64,000 bases of DNA from Nipponacmea schrenckii (taxonomy: Eukaryota > Mollusca > Gastropoda > Lottiidae), in contig JAUJPP010000005.1 in assembly GCA_030562195.1 (NCBI GenBank), positions 27,329,106 to 27,393,105 on the forward strand, in the 5' to 3' direction. Below, piece by piece: positions 47,201-59,725 of this stretch. Each line of letters begins with the position of its first letter. Position 1 is the stretch's first letter. Made by a program: the position numbers and the translations under genes. The notes beneath the pieces are model-generated. The model saw only the letters and a program-made list of their open reading frames with translations. It was not told where the DNA came from and made no database searches.

Positions 47201-48370
47201 AGGGTGTGACCTTCCAATTGATGTTAGGATGTTAATAGTAAGAGTGTTAACCAAATTTTGTCTACTGTATATTATATATTATATTGCTTTTATACTGACA
47301 AAATTGCAGTATAAAGATCGAAATACATTCTAATTCTTTACTGATATTAATTAATAGAAAAGTTAAGGACATCTAATTAATTAAGATTACTGTTTTATTT
47401 GGGTGGACATTTGAATTTGTTAAAATTGCTTTTTTTTTTGCCAACTGCGGACAGTAATCTCTCTTTGTATGGCCTACGATAAAAGAATTATTCAAGGCTA
47501 ACCTTAAGAAAAGGACAGTTTGTTATCAGTAAATAGATTCCACTACCATTTAGAGATCCATATTAAAGGGTTACGTTACTAAGATTTTTTCTAACCTTCA
47601 TTACTTGGGATTTGAATTATATATATATTTCTCTGATAAAAATGCCCACAATTACAATTTGCAAATATTTATGAGCTAATTAAAGAAAAATTGCATATGC
47701 AAACAATAAATAAATTTTCATGTAGAAGCTGTATGCTCAAGCACTATTTTCCAGATCAGCTGATTTTATTATTGAAATTAATTGTTTCTGTTTGTTATGA
47801 AAGATATACACACAAAACAGATGTACTGTATATACTTGTTCAGACAAAGAGATGAATAACATATAGCCTATATTAGTATTGTATATATTACAGGTTATTA
47901 GTGCATGTTATATTCTCTAACTATATGTTAACATGATTTGATATTATATAGGAAATACATACTAGAAATAATAATCATATATCATATCCTTTTAACACTA
48001 ATTTAACTTATCCATTTATAACGTAAGTCTACATATTTCAGATTTTGAGATTTCGAATATTTCAGTAGCTAAGGAATGTTATTTCTTTGGCACCTTATAA
48101 TTAATTGGATATAAAAACAAATATCTGAGCACTGAAGCTTTGCTGCTTTTATCTTATAATATTGATTAGATAGGCTTGTTTATGTATGTTCACCAATTTC
48201 CTTATTGCATCAAAATCCAATTTCCATCTAATAGCTGATCAGTAGCAAAGCAAAGTACTTATTTGCCAGGTGGTGCCTATACAAATCATTATCTGTTCTG
48301 CAAGTCTTCTATTTCAGGAATAATGTCTTTATCTATGAATTATTAAAAATATTTTTAAATCTCATTTCAG
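44221..48370. other. Long gene-free region upstream of the large gene
   Basis: AT-rich. 44980-45190 resembles 10320-10540 (a dispersed repeat: 'tgtgatgtgatgtatgaca', 'tcaacaaaacatagtttcaaaaatgtccg'). No coding exon is supported. A possible acceptor 'ctcatttcag' at 48361-48370 may begin the exon holding the start codon. A promoter could not be placed. Confidence 0.45.
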
Positions 48371-48574
48371 AAATGATGTTAACAAACTAACCACGCCAAT
48401 GGCATGATATTAACAGAAACTGCATGATGCTTAAAATTATAGGATTCCAGATTGATGCTTCATTAGACTGTTATTAGGATTAGTTTATTGGATTAATGTG
48501 CATCTTTGAGGATCTATAAAACATGTCAGTATGTGACAATTTATTTTGGTAAAGATTTACTAACAAATTCAAAT

Positions 48575-50924
48575 ATGGATCAAAAGAAATTTGGTGTCAA
48601 TTTGAAAACAACTGGAATGAATGTAGTAAAAGATAAGCATGTTGGGGTAGCTACTGGTTCTACCAGAACAAGCACCTCTCATGGCTTTCGCACTCCGCTC
48701 AAACCAGCTAATGTTTCAGATTTAAAAGCCATGTTTGATAAATCTGGTGATGGGACTACAACAACTACCAAAACAGAAACTAAACACGGAACTGGTGTTA
48801 ATTCTACACAGAAAACTACCGAGACAAGAACTGTGACCAGGAGAACTATGAGTAATGTTCAACCTGATGATGTAGATACTGGTGTCAAAGTTGTTTCATT
48901 AACCCCTGCTCCGCGTTCTGGATCTCGAACAACTGGAATTAGGACAGCTGATGAAATATTAGCTAAAGTACGGGCAGAAAGAATGAATGCTTCAGGTCAA
49001 CCCTCTAGCAGTTATGTAACAAAGCGCACAACTACACGAACCGTGACACAGACTTCTTATGATAGTTTAGATCCAAATTCCAAAATAGTTTCCAAAACTG
49101 TGACAACTTCTCATTCGGGAATTCAGGATGATGAGTCACGTGACAAAGCAAGGGAATATCTGAAATTTAGTCTGGGTAGAGTTGGATCTGGAAAAAGTGT
49201 TTCATCACATTCATCTGAGGAAGAAAATTTACATCCTTCTAGTCCAAAATCATTAAAAATTACCAGCCCTAGAGGCTATAAAAGTGCAGATACAAGTCCT
49301 AAAGCATTTAAACCTTCTTCAGAATTTCGTACTAATATTCATTGTGGTGATGCAAATAGTATTTCTACAGAACAAACTAGTCCTCGCTCTTTTCGTTCAT
49401 CGAGTAGTGCCTCTTCTTGGAACAGCCCCAGAAGTAGTCCTTCATTTCAGAGACGATCCGATAGTCGTGTTGAATTACCAGTTAGCCATGAACAGACTGG
49501 TAGTACAGATGATGATGAAACTGTAGATTCATCATCTATATCAGAAGTTGCTAAAAAATATGGACTATCAAGTGTTGGAGCAGCATCAAAAATATCCCCT
49601 ACTTCTAATGTCACAATTAAAAATGAACTTCGACCTAAACTTTCTAGCGGAACTAAACCTCTAGCTACAGGTGGAACAAAAATAAGATTGACTGAAAAGA
49701 AATTTGATTTGCTGGGAAGCAAACCAAATGAGGATCCTTTAGTTGACAAATCAGGAGAAAAGTTGATAAAATTTGACATTACCAGAGATGGACTTGTGAG
49801 TGGATATTCAGATGCCAAAGAGCAGCCAGAAAGGATGGAGCGAAATGTTGTTAAAATCAAACTATTGGAACAAAAAAATGCTAAAAACAGTGGCTCATTT
49901 GATAAGACTGGCTCAAACAAAGAAGAAGTCAAAGTAGTTCGAGAAATCAAAGTTCAGCATATTGACACAAAAAACGAGGTCAAAAACATTGATACCGGTA
50001 AAGAAATATCTAAAGATACTGATAAAGTTAAAGAGCTTGAACCAAAGGCAAAACCAAGAACGAAAAGTGCAGAGATGGTAGAAAAACCCAAAGAAGAAGA
50101 AGTAGAAGAGAAATCAAAAGAAAAATGTTCTGATAAGAGTAGTGGAGGAAAAGGGTTGTCTGGTTGGTTTAGTAAAAAACCTAAAGATGAGCAAACAAAA
50201 GAAAATAAAAGGAAGGCTCAAGAAGAAAAGAAAGCTGATAAACAAGAGAAAAAAGAGGAAAAGAAATCTAAAGCTAAGAAGGTAGAAAATGGTAAAGCCT
50301 CTGCTAAAGAAAAGAAAAAATCAATTGAAGTTGTACAGACTAGACCTATTGAAGTATCTCACACAGATAGTAGCGATGACTCTGTTCAGCTCAAGAAAGG
50401 CCCATCAAATGATAGAATCACCCGTTTATCAGAAAAATCTGAATTAATTCAAAGGAAAAATTCGGGGGACCGTGTGGCAAACATGTTTGTTCCTCCTGGT
50501 GTTGATAAGCGAATATTTACTAGGAACATGAGTGCTGAACGTTTTGAAAAACTTAAGTTTGATTTTGAGCGTGGTTGTCCTACCGAACATCAAGATAAAG
50601 TTGCAAAGGATGCCATTCTGCTTCCACAAGACTTACCAGAAGTTAAAATTGCACCTAAAGTGGTAAAGTCTGACTCTTTTAAACGAAAAGAGGAATCTAT
50701 TTTTGCAAGTGGGCTAAAAGTTTCCGACTTTGTGCAACAAATTAACGCCAATAATAAGAAAACTAATGTTGGACGTACATGGAAGAAGAACACAGCTCGT
50801 GTTCGTAGTGCATCTGCAAGCACTCCTGGTGAAAATGAATATCATGAAGTGTCTGATGGAGGTTCTAGTGATGGTGGATGCTATTCTGAAGGAGAGGGAA
50901 TTTATGAATTTGTTCCAGAGAGAG
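48575..50924 (+). CDS. Large disordered scaffold-like protein, exon 1 (N-terminal 783 residues)
   Basis: First coding exon of a long gene running off the right edge. The start chosen is ATG 48575 (MDQKKFGVNLKTTGMNV), the first in-frame ATG; the frame is open a further 69 nt upstream but without an ATG. It ends at G|gtaggc (GT at 50925-50926) in phase 1. The protein is Ser/Thr/Lys/Glu-rich: a motif VSDLKAMFDKSG near the start, a Thr-rich stretch, ADEILAKVRAERM, many SPR/SPK sites, a KE-rich helix-like region (about residues 490-605), then PPGVDKRIFTRNMSAERFEKLKFDFERG and acidic Ser/Gly patches ending EGIYEFVPER. No catalytic domain is visible in the window. The family was not recognised; a cytoskeletal or signalling adaptor, possibly a Rho-GEF N-terminus, is a guess. 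Confidence 0.93.
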
Positions 50925-51111
50925 GTAGGCTTAACTTTTATTTTGACGGATATCATTAATTATTGTCTTATGTTTGCTTGCTCTACAGTCATCTAGTGAG
51001 CTAAACATTGTCACATTGTCTGTGATGCAAATAGGATCATGAATCAAGTCAATTACGGATTCCTTGGACTGACAACATGTATTTTTGCAATGTATAAATC
51101 CTGATTTTCAG

Positions 51112-51172
51112 ATGCTGAAATTACAGAAGAATTGAATAGTAAAGCACCGAGTCGTAGATTTGGAATTTACAG
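51112..51172 (+). CDS. Large gene, exon 2
   Basis: 61 nt between ttttcag and ag|gtaaac. It enters in phase 1 and leaves in phase 2. It encodes DAEITEELNSKAPSRRFGIY. The frame joins exons 1 and 3 without a stop. Confidence 0.85.
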
Positions 51173-52189
51173 GTAAACCATATTTGTTGTCTTTTGTTTT
51201 TAAGATTATTGTGATGTCAGATTTATTTTAGATAATTATTTGTGCTGTTTTTTTTTTTGATTTTTGTAACCTGATTTATGTTTCTTTCATGTTCAGTATG
51301 GCTTTCTTTACTGATATTACCACAAAAATGTAAGTAAGACACAATGTCCACCCAAGTTTTTAGTTTGCTTCCTATTACCCTTTTATGTGTTTTTGAATTG
51401 AATTATTTTGATTTATGATTTGCATCTTCTATTTGATAAACTGCATGGGATTTGGAAGCTTTGGTTGTTCAAATACTTAAACTTCTATGTTACATGAATG
51501 TTTTTTTTTTTAAAAGTATTCCAGAACACCACTTTTCAATGCTGGGGTCTGTTTTTCTTGTTTTTTTTTCTTACAATTTTCCTATGTGCAGACTGGCAAA
51601 ATATACTTTTTGATTAAGATGCTTGTATATATATCCCATTTAATGGAAGATAATAACTGTGATATTAACGGAATTGTAAAGAGGATTTGTTAACTTACTT
51701 GGTACACTTTTAACATCGGTTGGCACCATTTGTATGGCAGGAAAACACAGACCTTTGATTGAAAATTGGAATGGTGCAAATACCTACTGGTATCAGTGTC
51801 TAAGATGCTAGTACACATATTCAAATTTTAGAAAACCTTTTTACAATCCCTTTTAACCACTTGATATGCTTCAATGACTATATATGTACCAGACCAGTCT
51901 TACAAGCTTATAACAAAATAAATGAACTTTATTTAATAAATTGGAAGAACATAAGAAAGTTTATGACACAGATTGTAATATTGATATTAGGTAAAAGAAT
52001 AATATTAACTACTTTAAATCAATTTATCAAGTACTCCTTTTACTATTATTTGTATCTTACAATATTGATTACATTCCAACCTATTTTAGCTTGATTCAAG
52101 AACCTGCGCCATTATCAGCTATTTCCACAACATTCTTAATTGGAGAACAGCCATTGTATGATTGTAATTTGATATTTTAAGAACTACAG

Positions 52190-53035
52190 TCTACAGTCAA
52201 GATCAATTTGTTTTTATACGCCCACATTATAATGCTTGTGAAGGCGATAGAGACTACAATTTTTGTCAGATTTGAATGAAATTTGCTGTGATCATTTATA
52301 TTGATGAGATCTTGGACAAGTTCGAAATTGGCGATTTTTTTATGAATGGTGTTTTTGAGTATTGCACTTGACTTAGCCAAAACGCATCAAAATTGACTTG
52401 TGAAGGTGATAGAGACTACAGTTTTCACCAGATTTGAATGAAACTTGCTGTGATCATTTATATTGATGAGATCTTGGACAAGTACGAAATTGGCGATTTT
52501 TTCGATGAATGGTTTTTGAGTTATTGCACTTGACTTAGTCAAAACGCATCAAAATTGGCTTGTAAACGCGATAGAGATCATAATTTCCATATGATTTGAA
52601 TGAAATTTGGTGTTACCATTTATATTGATAAAATCATGGACAAGTTTGATCGTGACGATTTTTGGGTTTACTTTTTTTGAGTTATTGGCCTTAAGTCAAA
52701 TTGCGTCGAAATAGACTTGTGAACACAATAGAGACAACAGTTTTCATCTGATTGGAATGAAATTTGGTGTGATCATTGAAGTTGATGTCATCTTGGTCAA
52801 GTTCGAAATTGACATTTCGATATACTGTTTTTGAGTTATTGCACTTGACTTAGTCAAAACGCGGCTTGTGATTGCGATAGACAATACAGTTTTTATCTAA
52901 TTTAAATAGAATTTGGTGTGAACATTTATATTGACGTGAACATGGATTAGACCTAAATAATTTTAGAGTTTTTGCCTGTGTTAAAACAGAAAATATATTT
53001 TAAAGTGGGCGTATCTTGCTAGGCAACCACTTATT
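52190..53035 (+). repeat. ~160-bp tandem repeat array in intron 2, about 5 copies
   Basis: The module 'cttgtgaaggcgatagagac' recurs near 52233, 52398, 52560, 52715 and 52865, with 'gatttgaatgaaattt', 'gatgagatcttggacaagttc', 'gaaattggcgattttt' and 'gagttattgcacttgactta' in each. Its right end runs into 'aaaacagaaaatatatttta' and 'gtgggcgtatcttgctaggca', which also border the fragments near 2.4 and 4.7 kb. Same family as 1-1400. Confidence 0.85.
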
Positions 53036-54588
53036 GTTTATAGTAAAGGCAATCATTGATTATAGGCTCTTATCTATTTCAACACTGACTTGGAATGCTA
53101 ACTCTAATTTTTGTTTCAAAAATTTTCATTTAAAACTGTTTTCCTCATTCCATTTTGCAAATAACTTTGTCATGATCCAAGTTCTAATCCAAGATTAAAA
53201 ATTGAAGATTCTGATATATTATCTTAGATAACCTGATTGTAGATAATCAATAATGTCACTGCATGTAAATTGACTGTACTAATATTTACTCCATGTAGTG
53301 CATTACCTTGAATGATTATCATGATGCATGGCTATAGTTATTGATATTGACTAGCTGGTATGAAACTGAAGTGTGTTGGAAGCATGTGGTAGAGGAAATA
53401 ATCAAGTTTAAATACTCAGCTATAGGCAACTATAATCATAAATATAGCGCAACTGTGTTGAACTATCTTTACCTTCCAATCGATTGACCTTTTGTTTGCA
53501 ACTAATATTCATCTCTTTCTATAATGGTAATAAAAACAAAACTAAGTAAAATTCTGAAATCACCTCAATTTAATTTATAGTTATTAACTTATGTGTGCTC
53601 AATATATCAACCAAAAAATGCTTATTGATAAATGATATTTTGATATAATTTATATACAGCTTTATCAACCAACATGTGTTTGTGTCAACTGTGTGTATAT
53701 AATGGTATTAAATAGACATGTCTGCCATCTGCTTAACCCATCTAACCTTTGTCTCAGATATGTACAGTAATAGTGTTCACAGCTCATTGTCAAAATGAGT
53801 GTCCAACATAATCTATATTTGAAAGTTAGAATGACAAGTTGTCTTTTTTGAAGACTACACCATACATACAATTTACCAACCTTTCAAACTCGTTCTGACA
53901 CATTTTAATATCATCTGAAATACAACACAAGATGTATATTGAAATAGATTGATAAACAATTTCATTATTGAATTGTTAGAAGGTACAATTCTTCACAAAT
54001 TTTAATGCAACTGAGTACTATTGTACATTTATCACCTCAGAAAAGAAGTGTATGATTGAAGGTTGAATATTTCATTCAGGTGATTGTTACTGTACTGTCA
54101 AGTTTTAATTCAAAATCAGTGCTGCCAGTGGGTGAATATTACCCTGCCTGGCAAGCTATTTTCATTATTGTTTTGATGCATTTTTTTGGTAATGTTTGTT
54201 AATCAGTACTTTTAATGTTATTATTTTGGTGTTCAATTTCTAAATTTATGTTAAACATGTAACTTAATTTTTTAAAAGATAACTTTTTTATCGATAGAAA
54301 TGATGAAAGTCTCACTGTTGTGCAATTATATATTGATTTTTTTCCCTTCATTACAAATTTTTTTATTTTCTTAATGAGTTGTTAATAATACAAGGAAAAC
54401 CTATAAAGTTTTTTATGTTGTGAAAATTTCATACAATAAAAAAAAAAATTCAAAGCAGGATAATTTTTGCTTCTCCAAATTGTTGAAGCTTTGAAAGAAG
54501 ATATTTCACTTGAAATAGTTCATGTCTGTAAATATGTGTATTTATTTGCTGAAAGTTATTATTTATCTTTAAGTTATATATTTTTCAG

Positions 54589-54715
54589 AAAACAGAAGAC
54601 AGCAAATAAGAAAGCAAGTTTTAAGGTGAAAAGTAAGAGTAATTCGTTAACAAGAAATAAGAAGGCACCAGGATTATCTAAATCAGCTTCTTTAGAAGAT
54701 AACCTTGGTCAGGAT
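54589..54715 (+). CDS. Large gene, exon 3
   Basis: 127 nt between tttttcag and gat|gtaagt, phase 2 in and phase 0 out. Very basic and Ser-rich: RKQKTANKKASFKVKSKSNS, then LTRNKKAPGLSKSASLEDN. The LSKSASLED stretch resembles a basophilic-kinase/14-3-3-type site (inference). Confidence 0.88.
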
Positions 54716-54823
54716 GTAAGTATTGTTGTATGTGTTTATCAATATAAAAGAAGGATTGCTTTTAAATCACATGGACATTGCAAACATCACAATATGACCA
54801 TGCTATGTGGATTTAAGCCACCC

Positions 54824-55469
54824 TTAAGCCTCGCGTACACCAACAAGGCAACTGGCAGCTTTAAGGCGCGCGTACACCGACATTTAAGCGACTGAGAAGA
54901 CCTGAGTGTTACAAGTCGCCTCCAGTCACAGTTGCGCACTCACTGACATGGACTGGATTGTATTCAGTGAAGAACATGCTAGGAGGCGCTTGAAATCACG
55001 TGACCCATCAAGATGACTGCGCCCATGGTGAGTCGTATTTATATGTAAACCTTCAACAATTTTACACTTTTTCAAGCTATATAAGAATGATATGTTATCA
55101 AGTGAATGGGATGATCGCATGAAACTTAGTAGGAAGACATCCAGTAAGATAAAAAGGTGTTTGAAATAAAAGCTGGTAGCCATTTTGTTTTGTTTCGGTG
55201 TACAAAAAGGGTCACATGACCAAAATGAAATGAAGAAATGCTTACTGCACATCGAAAAAGACAAGAGCAACTGGGTGTAACCAGTCACAAGAAAGTAAAA
55301 CATGTGCAACTGACAGCAACTGAGCGATTACTTGTGTTCGGTCAGTGATAAGGGGTCACACATCGACTAAACTCACAACCGATCAGTTACCCATAGACGC
55401 ACTCAGTCTCTAGTAACTTTCTTGTGACTGGTTTCTTTCAGTTGTAAGGTCGGTGTACGCCAGGCTTTA
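54824..55469. mobile_element. MITE-like element with TTAA-type flanks in intron 3
   Basis: The left end 'gcctcgcgtacacc' (54828) and the right end, complement of 'ggtgtacgccaggc' (55452-55465), form imperfect inverted repeats that continue to 'caactg' on both sides. Flanks are ttaa (54824) and ttta (55466). A second 'gcgtacaccgac' lies at about 54868, also after 'ttaa', so the true left end is ambiguous. Inner pairs such as 'aaccagtcacaagaaagt' and 'actttcttgtgactggtt' also fold. No transposase. Confidence 0.7.
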
Positions 55470-55677
55470 TACAGCTTGATTCAATATGGACTATCAGGCA
55501 TCAAATCGATTACCTTTTGTGTGAAAATATTATTAATAAAGATTTTGTCAAACATTAAAGGCTTTCAAGACATTTTCATGCAAATCAAGATAAAATTTAT
55601 GTTAGAGGGCTAGATAAGATTATGATAAGAAATTGTTTCAGAATGTATCAGACATTCAAAAGGTCTTCTAGGTGAAT

Positions 55678-55715
55678 GAAGAGTAGGATGTAAAACTCCA
55701 TTCATTTCATTTTGA
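55678..55715 (+). mobile_element. SINE tail fragment
   Basis: 'gaagagtaggatgtaaaact' followed by 'ccattcatttcat' matches the 3' end of the SINE family. Only about 38 bp is present. Confidence 0.6.
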
Positions 55716-56422
55716 AAGGTATTTAACTTATACCAACATATTTAAGTAAAAAGAGAAGATGTTGTTTATACTGGTAATCTATAAGAAATTTCAATTCTGA
55801 AAATTCATTTTAAACTGTTTCTAAAGCCAGGATCCATTAGTTTTATTTAGAAATGTATAAACGTTTTTTAGCAGATGACCTCGACATTACTAATACATCT
55901 TATTATAGTTTACCAAAACTTATATCAACTGGTCAGTATGTTTTCTATCATGAACATGTTGCTGTATTTGTATAAGAATTGATCAAAGACAGGAGATTTA
56001 CCTTAAAGTTGTATAGCTATGTTTTGTATATTTGTTATTCATTATATTTTATACTATTAAACTACTTGCGATACAACTACAAGACAATTTTAGTGGCTTT
56101 CTTTAGGGATTGAAAACAAAGCTTTTTTGAAAATTAGAGATGTTATTATCAAATCATTTGTTTATATAAAGAAAAGTTTGGGACTTAAGATACCAAGATA
56201 CCATTGAATCATTAGAGGTAGTTATGTTTGCCAGGTTAAAATATAAACCAGTTGAATGTCAATTTTAGGATATGATATATATACAAACTAAGTGGTCGAA
56301 AAAAAAGGATTGATAAGTAAATTTATACCAGATTTAGTCTTGTCCTAAATTTACCACTGAGTATTTGAATAGAAATCATCTCTCCGTGACCTGAGGCAGT
56401 ATAGTATTTTAAAGGGTTGTTC

Positions 56423-56900
56423 TTAAAGGGGCACAATCTTGATTTTTAGGGGTCGTTTTGGGCCTTTGTTACATTTAAACAGTCCTCAGAAATACTCAAG
56501 CTCTTTGAAAATCGAAAAACCTTGAAATATACCTAAAAAATTTCACTTTTTATTTTTTTTCCGTGCTGTATGCGGCTGGTCTTCAGTCAGTCTGAAAATT
56601 GTGTGTCCTGTTGACAAAATCTACAATTGTTATTACGTGTACTTTCTTTTTGTTTTATCAGTGTGGGCCTGCGCAGTAGTCTATTTATAACTCTTTGATT
56701 TTCCAATATGGCGGGACGTTCATAATATCTTAAGACATTATGATTTTCAAACACGGATAATTATGTATACCCATGGATTTGAAGGCTCAAATTTCAAAGG
56801 AAAGCTCTGTAGACTATTTCTGATTAGCTAAACAAAAGATTTCATGTGTTTGAGGTTGTCGGATGATTGTCCGAAACAAATCAAGACTGTGCCCCTTTAA
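56423..56900. mobile_element. MITE with TTAA duplication in intron 3
   Basis: TTAA at 56423-56426 and 56897-56900 flank a 470-bp element with 19-bp terminal inverted repeats, aggggcacaatcttgattt on the left and its complement with one mismatch on the right. TTAA targets are typical of piggyBac and Kolobok elements. No coding sequence, so it is non-autonomous. Confidence 0.85.
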
Positions 56901-58119
56901 GAGTTGAAATTACAAACCCTGGAATGAAATTAATAATATAAAATAAGTAGAAGTCAATTGAATATTCTGTATTACACATTAAATTCTCATGCTAATAAAT
57001 GATTTATGCAAGATGGTCACAAAGTTTAAGGTCTTTATTTAATTAAAACAAAGAGAGTATTTTAGGGCACATCCAAACAAAATGTCAGAAATGTGACCCC
57101 TAAGATTGATGTTAAACTTGGCTAGGAGATAGTAGACATTCCTGACCTAGTGTCTGTTTACTCTAGATATTGTAATTTATTCTAGTTTTATTAATGTCAT
57201 AATTCAGATAAAGTAAGGCCAACAAACTTTATTCATTAGTTCAAAACATGTATTTACTAAGATTTTTTCATTGTAATTATAATAGTCAAAACACCATGGA
57301 ATAAAATTTAAAAAAATGATATCTTGATTTTTTACAAATATGAATTCAATACTACTGATATTAATCTATGTAAACCTATTTGTTTTTACACGAAGCCTGA
57401 ACTATTTAGGTCATTAAATAGCAATTTGATGTCTGTTGTTTGTGAGTACTTTAATAAGTTTTAAAACAAGCCTAATGTAATCATAGGTTAAAATCATAGT
57501 CTATTTTACTCTTGATAAAGCATTATTACATATCATTTTTATTCACATAATAGATGAGATAAAGATGATGATCACAATATAGGTTGATGATAAAGGTGTG
57601 CATAGAAAATTAGTTAAAGCATGTCTTTACATAGCCGAAGTGTCATTGCTGTGGTTATATTTCAGAATTATCTTTTCAAATTTGATATTAACCTGTCAAT
57701 GTTCTAATAATCAATGATAGACGCATATTTCTAAATTGAATGAAACAAAATAAAATAAAGAGAAATTGCAATTACCAACTACTTTAATTATTTTTTCTTG
57801 ATTTCTTCATTCTGTTGACAAGGATCTAATGAACAATTCTGTTGTGTTCTTTATCAATCAGAATATTCAATATTTAGTTGTTTTCCCCAAAATCTATATA
57901 ACCAGGATTGTTTTTGCTCATAATTAGGCAGACTAAATTCTGCTAATAAAGTTATTAATCTTAATATAATCAATCATAACTGTATTTTTTGTTGTAATAC
58001 TGGAGGCTATTAAAGTGGAAATGTAAATGTAAAGAATTAAATTGTAATGATCTCGTCATTCACAGTTTAACGACTGTTGATTTAAGTGTATTGGTTATAT
58101 GTTGATTTATTCATTAATA

Positions 58120-59715
58120 GAATCTTTATATAAATATTGATTGGATAAAAGGATCAGAGAATCTATATTTAGATATAAATATTTATTATATTATTATCAG
58201 ATAATCTTTATAATATACAGAGATCAGAGAATCTTTAGATATTGTATTTACAGATAGATTATATAATCTTTATAAATATACAGAGATCAGAGAATCTTTA
58301 GATATTGTGTTTATAGATAGATTATATAATCTTTATAAATATACAGATATCAGAGACTCTTTAGATATTGTGTTTATAGATAGATTATATAATCTTTATA
58401 AATATACAGAGATCAGAGAATCTTTAGATATTGTGTTTATAGATAGATTATATAATCTTTATAAATATACAGATATCAGAGAATCTTGATATTGCTTTTA
58501 CAGATAGATTATATAATCTTTAAAAATATACAGTGAATCTTTAGATATTGTGTTTATAGATAGATTATATAATCTTTATAAATATACAGATATCAGAGAA
58601 TCTTGATATTGCTTTTACAGATAGATTATATAATCTTTGAAAATATACAGTGAATCTTTAGATATTGTTTTAAGATAGATTATATAATCTTTATAATATA
58701 CAGAGATCAGAGAATCTTTAGATATTGTATTGATAGATAGATTATATAATCTTTATAAATATACAGAGATCAGAGAATCTTTAGATATTGTATTTACAGA
58801 TATATTATATAATCTTTATGAATATACAGAGATCAGAGAATCTTGATATTGTATTACTAGATAGATTATACTAATCTTTATAAATATATACGAGATCGAG
58901 AATCTTTAGATATTGTGTTTATAGATAGATTATCTAATCTTTATAAATATACAGATATCAGAGAATCTTGATATTGCATTTACAGATAGATAATCTAATC
59001 TTTAAAATATACCAGGAATCTTTAGATATTGTATTTAAGATAGATTATTAATCTTTATGAATATACAGAAGTCAGAGAATCTTTAGATATTGGTTTGATA
59101 GATAGATTATATAATCTTTATAAATATACAGAGATCAGAGAATCTTTAGATATTGTTTTAAGATAGATTATTAATTTTTATAAATATACAGAGATCAGAG
59201 AATCTTTAGATATTGTATTGATAGATAGATTATATAATCTTTATAAATATACAGAGATCAGAGAATCTTTAGATATTGTGTTTATAGATAGATTATATAA
59301 TCTTTATAAATATACAGAGATCAGAGAATCTTTAGATATTGTATTTACAGATAGATTATATAATCTTTATGAATATACAGAGATCAGAGAATCTTTAGAT
59401 ATTGTATTGATAGATAGATTATATAATCTTTATAAATCAGAGATCAGAGAATCTTTAGATATTGTGTTTATAGATAGATTACATGTAAATTCAGATATTG
59501 TATTTATGCAGAGATCAGAGAATCTTTATGTAATAGAAGTACACTGAAACCTCTTCACACTGGATCCTCTATAAACCGGCTTTAGAGGGTTTGCACTGTA
59601 TATTGAATTTATAGAGAGATCAGAGCATCGGTATATAAATATACAGAGATAAGCGAATCTTTATGTAAATATTAATATATAGAGATCAGAGAATCTTTAT
59701 GTAAATATAATTATT
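58120..59715 (+). repeat. 63-bp minisatellite, about 20 copies, in intron 3
   Basis: The unit 'agatagattatataatcttt'..'atacagagatcagagaatct'..'ttagatattgtgtttat' repeats with variants (short units lacking about 20 bp near 58500-58680, base changes). Because 63 is a multiple of three, some stretches stay open (58307-58489, 59218-59547) with a 21-residue period, but this is intronic. It ends a few bases before the exon 4 acceptor. Confidence 0.93.
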
Positions 59716-59725
59716 GTACTTATAG

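Larger units (their letters stand above)
50925..54588. other. Introns 1 and 2 of the large gene
   Basis: AT-rich intronic DNA around exon 2. Intron 2 contains the tandem array at 52190-52960 and a fragment near 54110-54170 of the dispersed 'accctgcctggcaagctatt' block. No other exon fits the phase chain. Confidence 0.6.
54716..58119. other. Intron 3 of the large gene, non-repeat remainder
   Basis: About 5 kb of intron between exon 3 and exon 4. Apart from the two MITEs, the SINE tail and the minisatellite I see no exon that fits the phase 0 junction. Confidence 0.5.

Noticed and set aside
48506..48574. Upstream TTG as the start of the large protein
   Set aside because: TTG starts are not expected in an animal gene; the first ATG in frame (48575) is used instead.
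54926..55309. 127-codon minus-strand frame in intron 3
   Set aside because: It lies inside the MITE-like element and resembles no known protein.
58120..59715. Regular direct repeats resembling a CRISPR array
   Set aside because: No spacers of constant length between repeats; the whole 63-bp unit is repeated, in an intron of a eukaryotic gene. It is a minisatellite.
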